A program made the translations under genes and the position numbers. Below the pieces are notes generated by a model, which did no database searches, was not told the DNA's origin, and was given only the letters and a program-made list of their open reading frames with translations. Positions 5,330 through 11,885 of a stretch of DNA of 14,161 nt are shown in pieces (position 1 is the stretch's first letter; the number at the start of each line of letters is the position of its first letter). Source of the stretch: Candidatus Kerfeldbacteria bacterium (GTDB lineage: Bacteria; Patescibacteriota; Patescibacteriia; UBA9570); the NCBI GenBank assembly GCA_016207285.1, contig JACQPW010000042.1, positions 1 through 14,161 of the forward strand, read 5' to 3'.

Positions 5330-7645
5330 GTGCCGCACTTCAGGACATTGACCGAAATCGCTTTCGAATTATCTCGCCGCCTCCCCCCACTACTGGCCAA
5401 GGGGCCGCTGTTTTTTTTGGCGCAATCCGATAAAGAAGCGGCTAGTCTACGCAGTTTGTGCCAATATTTTAACCCATCGTTTCCGGATGCCGCCATTGTG
5501 TCACCGTTATTTTTAGAAGAACATACCCTCACCCAAAAGCAGTTTGACCAACGAACCTTACATTTGACACCCAAGACACAACTACCGATCTCTGGTTTAG
5601 TACATCAACTGACACTGATGGGATTTGAGCGCTATCCCCGCGCCGTGTCACCGCGTAGTTTTGCAGTGCGCGGCAATGTTGTTGATATCATTGATCGCAC
5701 TGCTATTCGTCTGGAATATGATGGCAATACCATCGAACAGTTGTGCAGTTTTAATATTTCTAGCCAAGCCTCTGGCAGCAAACTCTATGACATCACCATC
5801 TTCCCCTACGCCTATAGCCCTCATTTACCACTGTGGGAAGAAGCCCAATTACAGTATGAGTTTATTACCCCAAAGTTTTATCACAAACGTTTCCCGCTAC
5901 TCAAACAAGATGCTGAGCAATTCATCCATGTCCAGATTGCTACGGCCAAACCGGAACAACTGATTACCCTACTACCAGAAGCCACGTTTAGTCTACCAGC
6001 TAACCACCTAGAAGGTTTTGTCTACCCCGCAGAACACCTGCTCTTTCTGACCGACGATCATATTTTTGGTTCCGATGAAACCATTGCGACCTTTAGCAAT
6101 AGTCTAGATGTCTCCAATTTAGAACTGGGTGACTATGTGGTGCATATCGATCACGGGATTGGTCTATTTGAGGGCGTTAAACAAGTCGAGGGTGAAGACT
6201 ACATTAAACTGCGTTATTTAGGTGATGACAAATTACTCATACCAGTGACGGCCGGTAATCGAGTAGAAAAATATATCGGCCAAGCTCAACCCAAATTGAC
6301 CCGGTTATCGGGCACGCAGTGGGAAACAATTGTGCATCGGGTACAAGATGATGTCCGACATACGGCCAAAGAACTCCTGGAAATGGACGCTCAACGTAAC
6401 AGCGCACGAGCCACCGCCATTCCCCTGGAGACCAGCCCTGAAGAAACCGATTGTAGCCATGATGTGGCCTTTAGCTTAACGGCGGATCAAGATCAAGCGA
6501 TCACTGATATCCTCAACGATCTCAACCAAGAAAAACCGATGGATCGTCTGCTGTGTGGCGATGTTGGTTTCGGTAAAACGGAAGTCGCTTTACGAGCTGC
6601 CTTACATATTGTCATGAAGCAAGGTGGACAAGTGGCTTTACTAGCGCCGACGACCATCTTGGCGGATCAACACTGGCATACGTTTCGTGATCGTCTGGAA
6701 CGCTACGGTGTCACGATTGGCTGCTTATCACGTTTGCAAACCGCCAAAGAAACTAAACAAACTGTCCGGGCCATCCAACAAGGCAAAGTGGATATTGTCA
6801 TTGGGACACATCGCTTACTATCTAGCGATATTGTCTTTCCCCAACTACAGCTGGTGATTATTGATGAAGAACAACGCTTTGGTGTCATGCATAAAGAACG
6901 CCTCAAGGCATTGCGCCAATCAGCCCATGTGTTGACTATGACGGCTACACCGATTCCACGGACTTTGAATTTGGCGATGTCGGGCTTACGCGACATTTCC
7001 GTTTTAAACACAGCTCCACCACAACGGGTGGGCGTCAAAACCATTATTAATGAGTTCAGCCCAGAAATTGAGTTACAAGCTATTCAAGCCGAACTGGATC
7101 GCTCTGGCCAAGTGTATATTGTGCACAACGATTTAGGAACTATCCATGCGCGCGAAAGCTTCATCCGCCAACACTTCCCAGACGCCAGCGTGGCAGTGGC
7201 TCATGGACAACTACCGTCAGATCAATTGATTCAGATCATGGAACGATTTTACAGTGGTCACATTGCTGTACTGATCGCTTCAACTATTATTGAGAATGGT
7301 CTAGATATTGCCAATGCGAATACCTTGATTGTAGAACATGCCGAACAATTTGGTTTAGCCCAACTCTACCAACTACGCGGTCGGATTGGGCGGAGTGATA
7401 TTCAAGGCTATGCGTTCTTGCTGTATACAGCCCAGCGCTTAACGAAATCTGGTCAAAATCGCTTGCGCGCCTTGCACAGTATTAAAGAGCTCGGTGGTGG
7501 TTTTGAATTGGCAATGAAAGATCTAGAGATTCGTGGCGTGGGTGATATTCTCGGCAAAAAACAACATGGTCATGTCCAACAGATCGGTTTAAATTTATAT
7601 ACGCGCCTCCTGCACCAAGCTATTATTCAGCTGCAACGGGAGTAA
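5330..7645 (+). CDS. mfd: Transcription-repair coupling factor Mfd, shortened at both ends
   Basis: Mfd is an RNA-polymerase-bound translocase that removes stalled polymerase and recruits UvrA. This copy has 771 residues against about 1150 in E. coli. The first 260 residues hold only a reduced UvrB-like region (SPRSFAVRGNVVDIID). The polymerase-interaction domain is clear at about 265-325 (LELGDYVVHIDHGIGLF, then VEKYIG). The motor follows: Walker A GDVGFGKTE near 410, DEEQRFG at 512-518, TATPIPRTLN, then the second RecA lobe with IIENGLDIANANT and QLRGRIGRS. It ends soon after the TRG-type region, so the autoinhibitory C-terminal domain D7 is missing. The GTG at 5330 is chosen because the promoter places the transcript start on it. 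Its 3' end overlaps the convergent gene by 23 bases. RecG-like helicases lack the RID-type domain, so Mfd is the better call. Confidence 0.93.
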   Translation: MPHFRTLTEIAFELSRRLPPLLAKGPLFFLAQSDKEAASLRSLCQYFNPSFPDAAIVSPLFLEEHTLTQKQFDQRTLHLTPKTQLPISGLVHQLTLMGFERYPRAVSPRSFAVRGNVVDIIDRTAIRLEYDGNTIEQLCSFNISSQASGSKLYDITIFPYAYSPHLPLWEEAQLQYEFITPKFYHKRFPLLKQDAEQFIHVQIATAKPEQLITLLPEATFSLPANHLEGFVYPAEHLLFLTDDHIFGSDETIATFSNSLDVSNLELGDYVVHIDHGIGLFEGVKQVEGEDYIKLRYLGDDKLLIPVTAGNRVEKYIGQAQPKLTRLSGTQWETIVHRVQDDVRHTAKELLEMDAQRNSARATAIPLETSPEETDCSHDVAFSLTADQDQAITDILNDLNQEKPMDRLLCGDVGFGKTEVALRAALHIVMKQGGQVALLAPTTILADQHWHTFRDRLERYGVTIGCLSRLQTAKETKQTVRAIQQGKVDIVIGTHRLLSSDIVFPQLQLVIIDEEQRFGVMHKERLKALRQSAHVLTMTATPIPRTLNLAMSGLRDISVLNTAPPQRVGVKTIINEFSPEIELQAIQAELDRSGQVYIVHNDLGTIHARESFIRQHFPDASVAVAHGQLPSDQLIQIMERFYSGHIAVLIASTIIENGLDIANANTLIVEHAEQFGLAQLYQLRGRIGRSDIQGYAFLLYTAQRLTKSGQNRLRALHSIKELGGGFELAMKDLEIRGVGDILGKKQHGHVQQIGLNLYTRLLHQAIIQLQRE

Positions 7646-8705
7646 CATATTCCTGCACTTGCATGGTGTACTGCCCCAGTGTGGATGAAGTACTAGAGGC
7701 CAACCACAGACCCGTGCTGGATAAAACGGCAAACGGATAGAGTTCACTACCAGTGAGACGGAGCTCTGGATATTGGTCAGACAAATTATCACTATACGGT
7801 ACGATACGATCCTGCAATTGAATCACCAACCGCTCTTGCTGACGGACAATCTGATCACACGCAACCAAAAGATCTGGACGCGGTATAGAGACTGATTGTG
7901 TATTCACCCCAAATTCAGTTTGTTTAGCAAACACCAGTTCAGTGGCATTCTCTGATACAACAATTAAATTCGTTTCATCCGGAATCAGTGCACACACGCG
8001 AACACGAGCATCAACCCAACTGAACTCCTCCATAGCTTGTAAGCTGCCATCCGTTAGAGCAAAACGGTACAATGAACCATCAGCTACAGACACCCAGACG
8101 GCGTTGCTGGTGACAGTAGTGATGATCTCTACTAGTGGAGAAAGGTTAGTCAGTAAGGTAGTGTCCGTCTGCACTGTACCATCGGTAGCCAGCTGTAGCA
8201 GGAGGACGGATTGTGTGTCCGTTTGGCCTTGAGTCAACACCAAATAATAGCCGTCGGTGGCGGAAAATAGTTTAGCAATTGGCGGACTACCAGCAATCAG
8301 CTGAACATCCGATTGGATCGTCTGCACGCTATCTGGTATGAGTTGCCAAGTCGAATCATAACGCTGCAGCATGAGTTCGCTACCACGCAATACCACTGCA
8401 CTAGCACCCGCGCTCTCTGGTAACAACGATAATAAAATACCCTCGCCAAGGTTGGTCGTTACACCAGACACATACGCTGCACTGGTCTGGACTGTTGGCA
8501 CAACCTTAGCTGTATTGCTGACAACCGTAGCAGGTTCATCTTCTACTACCACTGGCTCAGTGAGGGCAGTCGTTAAAATCTCATTCACCCGATTAGTGAA
8601 ACGATCTTCGGGCGGATTAAAGTAAAATTTAATCCGTAAAATACCAGCCACAACCGCTACACCGACCAGAAAACCTAACGCGATGACTCCTTTACTATTA
8701 GACAT
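7623..8705 (-). CDS. Membrane-anchored extracytoplasmic protein, possible beta-propeller
   Basis: No family is recognised with certainty. From the ATG at 8705 the protein has 360 residues. One helix at about residues 7-25 (VIALGFLVGVAVVAGILRI) anchors it, and a Thr/Val-rich linker follows. The rest is a series of strand-rich units such as GYYLVLTQG, AVWVSVADGSLYRFAL, TNLIVVSENATELVFA and PFAVLSSTGLWLAS. Their spacing, with hydrophobic strands followed by polar turns, resembles a beta-propeller, but I see no strict repeat. It is the last gene of the six-gene operon and its start overlaps the end of the macro-like gene by eight bases. It converges on mfd with a 23-base overlap of 3' ends. A longer frame runs back to 8774 but has no support. 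The function is unknown; a surface binding or sensing role is inference. Confidence 0.75.
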   Translation of the reverse strand: MSNSKGVIALGFLVGVAVVAGILRIKFYFNPPEDRFTNRVNEILTTALTEPVVVEDEPATVVSNTAKVVPTVQTSAAYVSGVTTNLGEGILLSLLPESAGASAVVLRGSELMLQRYDSTWQLIPDSVQTIQSDVQLIAGSPPIAKLFSATDGYYLVLTQGQTDTQSVLLLQLATDGTVQTDTTLLTNLSPLVEIITTVTSNAVWVSVADGSLYRFALTDGSLQAMEEFSWVDARVRVCALIPDETNLIVVSENATELVFAKQTEFGVNTQSVSIPRPDLLVACDQIVRQQERLVIQLQDRIVPYSDNLSDQYPELRLTGSELYPFAVLSSTGLWLASSTSSTLGQYTMQVQEYVTPVAAE

Positions 8706-9084
8706 AGTGTTGAAAATGACTAAGAGCTTCTGGTGAAGGTAGCCACACTTCCACTGTCTGTAAACTACGATCACAGCGAAACATCTGAATGGTCTCCATC
8801 ATGATCTTGGCGGCCGTAGCTAGATCTACTTGGCCAGTGGTCGTGCCAAACGGCGGTAATGCAACGGAGGTGAAACCAGCTTCATCCGCACAGCGCAAAG
8901 CCGCTACCGTCGCCAGCTCTACCTGTTTTGGGGGGATGGGTTCAGTGGCATGTTTCATCGTTGGAGCCTGGATGCGGCCGTCTTGCAGGATAGCGGTTCC
9001 TACTTGCCCGGCAGAATCTGCCGGATAAGCAATCACGGCCGTTGTCGCTGTCAGGATATCACCTTGGCGTAAACGTAGTTCCAT
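8698..9084 (-). CDS. Macro-domain-like protein, shortened
   Basis: The 128 residues resemble a macro (ADP-ribose-binding) domain in outline. The start ELRLRQGDILTATTAVIAYPA corresponds to the GDIT..DAIVN segment. A helix ATVAALRCADEAGFTSVALPPFG corresponds to the A..ALE.A...G..SIA.PALG segment, followed by AAKIMMETI. The usual loop between them, rich in Gly (GGGV), is much reduced, and the conserved Asn after the second strand is not seen. ADP-ribose binding or hydrolysis is therefore doubtful. There is no signal peptide, so it should be cytoplasmic although all five partner genes of the operon encode membrane or exported proteins. It starts two bases after the lipoprotein gene stop and overlaps the next gene by eight bases. 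Confidence 0.6.
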   Translation of the reverse strand: MELRLRQGDILTATTAVIAYPADSAGQVGTAILQDGRIQAPTMKHATEPIPPKQVELATVAALRCADEAGFTSVALPPFGTTTGQVDLATAAKIMMETIQMFRCDRSLQTVEVWLPSPEALSHFQHYV

Positions 9085-9086
9085 AC

Positions 9087-9764
9087 TTACAAATCAGTAT
9101 AGAACAATTGATCAGCTCCTACTACCCAGACTGGTTTTGTCCAACTCGTTTTATCCAATAACGACTTTAAAACTGCATTATCAACACTGGTAGAAAACAA
9201 ATCGAGGTTCGTTTGCACATCAGATCGCGCCAATAGATCAACAAACCAAGTAATGCTATTTGGACTAGCTGTACTCATCTCCCCCACCATGACGAGAGCG
9301 GCTGGATCAGCGGCATGCAGGGTCTGAGCCGTGTGTACCGAGAGATCAGCGTAACTGCTGGCTGAGCCAATATAGTTGGCAAAGGGCGGATCCTGTTGCG
9401 CTGGTGCAGCCACAACCTGCCAGGCAACCACCTTAGTTTGGTACTGTGTTACGGCTGCACGCAACCAAGTGTCATACGCCGTTTGATCACACGGTGGATA
9501 CGGTGCCTGGTAGGATGTACCAAGTAAAGTCACCACACTCGGCCAGTCGCTATGGCAACTGGCTTGATCCCACAACGCATATGGCCAGATAGTAATGACT
9601 GTGTCCTCTGACACGGTTGGCCAACTCCATTGTTCCGCTGGCTGATCGGCTGCACTTTGTACCTCGCCCCACACTACTGACTGGGAACCAAAGGCGATTG
9701 GCTCAGTGACCTGACCACAACCCGCTACTACAACGATGGTAGTAATCAGCAGCCACCGTTTCAT
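9087..9764 (-). CDS. Lipoprotein with glycosidase-like (TIM-barrel) features lacking the acid/base Glu
   Basis: The 225 residues begin with a lipoprotein signal, MKRWLLITTIVVVAGC, with the lipidated Cys at 16. The mature part looks like part of a clan-A glycoside hydrolase barrel. YDTWLRAAVTQYQTKVVAWQ is followed by VVAAP (117-121), where such enzymes carry a WEIWNEP-type strand. Next come YADLSVHTAQTLHAADPAAL and VMVGEMS, and then FVDLLARSDVQTNLDLFSTSV, which match the later strands of that fold. Ala-Ala at 119-120 stands in place of the catalytic Asn-Glu, so I expect no glycosidase activity. Two Cys (70 and 92) could form a disulphide. It overlaps the upstream gene by four bases (ATGA). The lipoprotein call is firm; the fold is inferred from pattern alone. 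Confidence 0.7.
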   Translation of the reverse strand: MKRWLLITTIVVVAGCGQVTEPIAFGSQSVVWGEVQSAADQPAEQWSWPTVSEDTVITIWPYALWDQASCHSDWPSVVTLLGTSYQAPYPPCDQTAYDTWLRAAVTQYQTKVVAWQVVAAPAQQDPPFANYIGSASSYADLSVHTAQTLHAADPAALVMVGEMSTASPNSITWFVDLLARSDVQTNLDLFSTSVDNAVLKSLLDKTSWTKPVWVVGADQLFYTDL

Positions 9765-10483
9765 TCCGCTTGTACGGTTATAGTGCCCGTCATGGCATCA
9801 ATGCCCGGATAGGTTGGATCGTAATACGACCAAACACCAGTGCTATCAAAGGCATGGGTATAGGATTCATTACTTTGTAACGGTGGACTAGCCCAACTAC
9901 CATTCGTAGCCTCGATAGAGTGCCCCCCTTCATCTTTATTAACCCAGGTAACACTATCTGCCGGCTGCACAGTGATCGTACCATCGATCAAGGTATTATT
10001 TTCTATCCGCACAGTATAGACGGTACCACTCACATCCGTCGGCTGATCATCCTGAGCATCTGGGATACCATCATTATCATCATCACCATCGGTTTCATCT
10101 GGAATTAAATCGTTATCATGATCAAGATCATTAAAGGTAAAAGCGTATGTTGCCCAACCAGCGGCTGCATACTTGGCAGTTGGTTTAGCGCGCACATACA
10201 GAATGTAACTTTCACCATCCACAAACTTGCTTTCCTTAAATCTAGCTGACCGATGAATCACCAACTTCCGCGCAATTCTGGTGGAACCATGCATAATCTT
10301 CACACGATAACGGCGCGCGGTACTGACTTTATTCCAAGTAAATTTCAAACGCTGTTTCTGTATTAACTGTTTCATACTCACGTTCGTTACAATGGCATGG
10401 GTGCCGATCGTTTCGGCTTGAGCGTTAGAAAAGAATAGACAGAGTAGCAACAGTGGAATAAATACAAAAGCTTTCGTTCTCAT
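9761..10483 (-). CDS. Secreted protein: Fn3-like, TSP type-3 calcium repeats, cupredoxin-like C-terminus
   Basis: The 240 residues begin with a signal peptide ending SNAQA, cleaved after about 23. Residues 30-117 have the look of a fibronectin-III-type sandwich (LKFTWNKVSTARRYRVKI). Residues 119-148 are Asp-rich thrombospondin type-3 repeats (DHDNDLIPDETDGDDDNDG), which bind calcium in known proteins. Residues 152-240 match a plastocyanin-like cupredoxin: VQPADSVTWVNKD, then GGHSIEA with His188, and a final GTITV strand. The second metal loop reads YYDPTYPG..AM. Asp222 and Tyr225 stand where the copper ligands Cys and His are usual, while Met231 is kept. A normal type-1 copper site is therefore not expected. 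It overlaps both neighbours by four bases. It is probably anchored or released at the cell surface. Confidence 0.8.
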   Translation of the reverse strand: MRTKAFVFIPLLLLCLFFSNAQAETIGTHAIVTNVSMKQLIQKQRLKFTWNKVSTARRYRVKIMHGSTRIARKLVIHRSARFKESKFVDGESYILYVRAKPTAKYAAAGWATYAFTFNDLDHDNDLIPDETDGDDDNDGIPDAQDDQPTDVSGTVYTVRIENNTLIDGTITVQPADSVTWVNKDEGGHSIEATNGSWASPPLQSNESYTHAFDSTGVWSYYDPTYPGIDAMTGTITVQAE

Positions 10484-11043
10484 ACCTGCTGCTCGTCCGC
10501 ACCCTTAGAAAAATTGGACACCACCACAACCGAACCATTCGGTATATAGTGTACAACACCATCATCACCCCGCAGTACTGTTAAACGCAACGACACATCT
10601 TCCACTACACCGGTCACTGCGCCTAAGGTAATACGATCACCTTTGGCATATTGGTTTTCTAAAATAATCAGTAACCCAGCCAATAAATCTTTAATCAAGG
10701 ATTGTGCACCAAAACCAATGGTAATACCTAACACACCGGCTCCGGCAAACACTGGCGCCACCGGAATGCCCAACTCGGTTAACAACATCGTACCAAATAC
10801 GACCACGATGCCCGCCCGAATGACCTTAGAGATAAAACTACTTAAAGTAACAATACGTTGCTGCTCATGAGCACCTAATATTTTGTGGCGCTGACGCAAG
10901 CCAGCCCGTTCTTTAGTAAGAATTAATGAAATTAAACTCTGGCCAAAATGGTTAGTGGCATAATACGCTGCTAACCACAATAACAAAATGATAATCAACT
11001 TCCAACCACTGGTTTCGACCCATTGGGCTAAGGCTGGATTCAT
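10480..11043 (-). CDS. MscS-type mechanosensitive channel, minimal form
   Basis: This is a small-conductance mechanosensitive channel protein that would open under membrane tension. I use the ATG at 11043 (187 residues): it makes an ATGA overlap with the upstream stop, and GGAG lies eight bases before it. The frame could extend six residues to 11061. Helices lie at about 14-30, 75-95 and 98-130; the last is the Gly/Ala-rich pore helix (FAGAGVLGITIGFGAQSLIK). The beta-domain follows (KGDRITLGAVTGVVEDVSLR, then YIPNGSVV), and the protein stops there. The C-terminal alpha/beta part of the usual vestibule (E. coli MscS has 286 residues) is absent. It is the second gene of the envelope operon, suggesting a link to envelope stress. 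Confidence 0.88.
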   Translation of the reverse strand: MNPALAQWVETSGWKLIIILLLWLAAYYATNHFGQSLISLILTKERAGLRQRHKILGAHEQQRIVTLSSFISKVIRAGIVVVFGTMLLTELGIPVAPVFAGAGVLGITIGFGAQSLIKDLLAGLLIILENQYAKGDRITLGAVTGVVEDVSLRLTVLRGDDGVVHYIPNGSVVVVSNFSKGADEQQV

Positions 11044-11804
11044 AAGACTAACTCCAACCAATCCGCCATGGCATCGCGCAATTTTGGTGTGTGGTTAATC
11101 AATTTGGTACCACGCCCATCAGCAGCTTCAGCCACACGCAATTCTTTATTCAACGATGGATTGTTTTGGTAGAGGGTTTGCGTAGCTTCGTAACTGATGG
11201 TGTCCGTCTGGCTCACCAAATAATAAATTGGACGGGTAAACAACTTATTTATTTTTGTAATCTTAACGCCACGATAATTATGTTGCGGTGAAACCAATAA
11301 CGCAGCAGTTAACGTCGTATCGCGATCAGCTAACTGTAAAGCCACATTGGCTCCTAAGCCAGCGCCCACGACAGCAATGCGCATGTCCGAGTCAATGTCG
11401 CGTAAATATTCCACCGCTTCAGCAGCGTCATCTACCAACTGCAGATAATCAGTTTCTTTCAGTTCGGTGTCTGTACCAGAAGATTCCCCGTGACCGCGAA
11501 AATCGAGCGTCATCACTTCAAAATTCCGGTCTTGCAATTCGGCCGCAAAATTATTCCAGGCATTTTGATTGCTCCCCGCCATATGCAATAAAATCACGCC
11601 GCGGTGTTCAACCTTACCCGGTGAGGCGTAATAACGGCCAGCCACATACACACCATCCGCTGGCACCAAGCCAACGTCCACTTCATCACCCCGGATGGGC
11701 AAGCGATCATCAAAGTCATTCTGCCACCACATCACTCCAGCCACTGCCAACAGCAATACACCAATCACCGCTACGCTTATCCCTAAGATATACTTGGCTT
11801 GCAT
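11040..11804 (-). CDS. Membrane-anchored alpha/beta-hydrolase-like protein lacking the nucleophile Ser
   Basis: From the ATG at 11804 there are 254 residues. A helix at about 5-25 anchors the protein, probably with the rest outside. The fold is clear: the oxyanion strand VILLHMAGSNQNAW, then LDFRGHGESSG and a nucleophile elbow VVGAGLGANVAL. The elbow normally reads G-x-S-x-G, but residue 149 is Gly (codon GGC; AGC would be Ser). The acid Asp is likely present in SQTDTIS. The family HGT motif near the end reads GRGTKLI, with Arg231 in place of His. Two of three catalytic residues thus appear lost, by single-base changes. It heads the six-gene operon. The promoter (11839-11811) places the transcript start on the ATG, which supports 11804 over the open frame back to 11867. 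Confidence 0.85.
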   Translation of the reverse strand: MQAKYILGISVAVIGVLLLAVAGVMWWQNDFDDRLPIRGDEVDVGLVPADGVYVAGRYYASPGKVEHRGVILLHMAGSNQNAWNNFAAELQDRNFEVMTLDFRGHGESSGTDTELKETDYLQLVDDAAEAVEYLRDIDSDMRIAVVGAGLGANVALQLADRDTTLTAALLVSPQHNYRGVKITKINKLFTRPIYYLVSQTDTISYEATQTLYQNNPSLNKELRVAEAADGRGTKLINHTPKLRDAMADWLELVL

Positions 11805-11810
11805 AGGGTG

Positions 11811-11839
11811 ACTATAACAAAGTTGCCAAACAGCGTAAA
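11811..11839 (-). promoter_or_regulatory. Promoter of the six-gene envelope operon, predicted leaderless
   Basis: On the minus strand the -35 box is TTTACG (11839-11834), the spacer is 17 bp and the -10 box is TATAGT (11816-11811). Six bases later comes the ATG at 11804, so the transcript should start on the start codon itself. Confidence 0.55.
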
Positions 11840-11851
11840 GTTTGCTAGGAT
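11823..11851 (+). promoter_or_regulatory. Sigma70-type promoter of dprA-topA
   Basis: The -35 box is TTGCCA (11823-11828), the spacer is 17 bp and the -10 box is TAGGAT (11846-11851). Transcription would begin near 11858, just before a hairpin. The element overlaps the divergent operon promoter by 17 bases, so the two may exclude each other. Confidence 0.5.
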
Positions 11852-11860
11852 AGTGGTGAG

Positions 11861-11883
11861 AGCCCACGATGTGTGGGTTTTTT
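11861..11883 (+). terminator. Hairpin with U-tract filling the dprA leader (attenuator-like)
   Basis: AGCCCAC (11861-11867) pairs with GTGGGTT (11873-11879) around a five-base loop, and the Ts run to 11883. This has the form of an intrinsic terminator. It lies between the expected transcript start (about 11858) and the dprA ATG at 11886, with no plus-strand gene upstream for it to terminate. It may attenuate dprA-topA, or be a 5' stabilising hairpin with a U-rich ribosome landing site. Confidence 0.55.
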
Positions 11884-11885
11884 GT

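Noticed and set aside
11799..11885. Long N-terminal extension of DprA from 11799
   Set aside because: The extension spans the divergent promoters and the leader hairpin and encodes nothing DprA-like.
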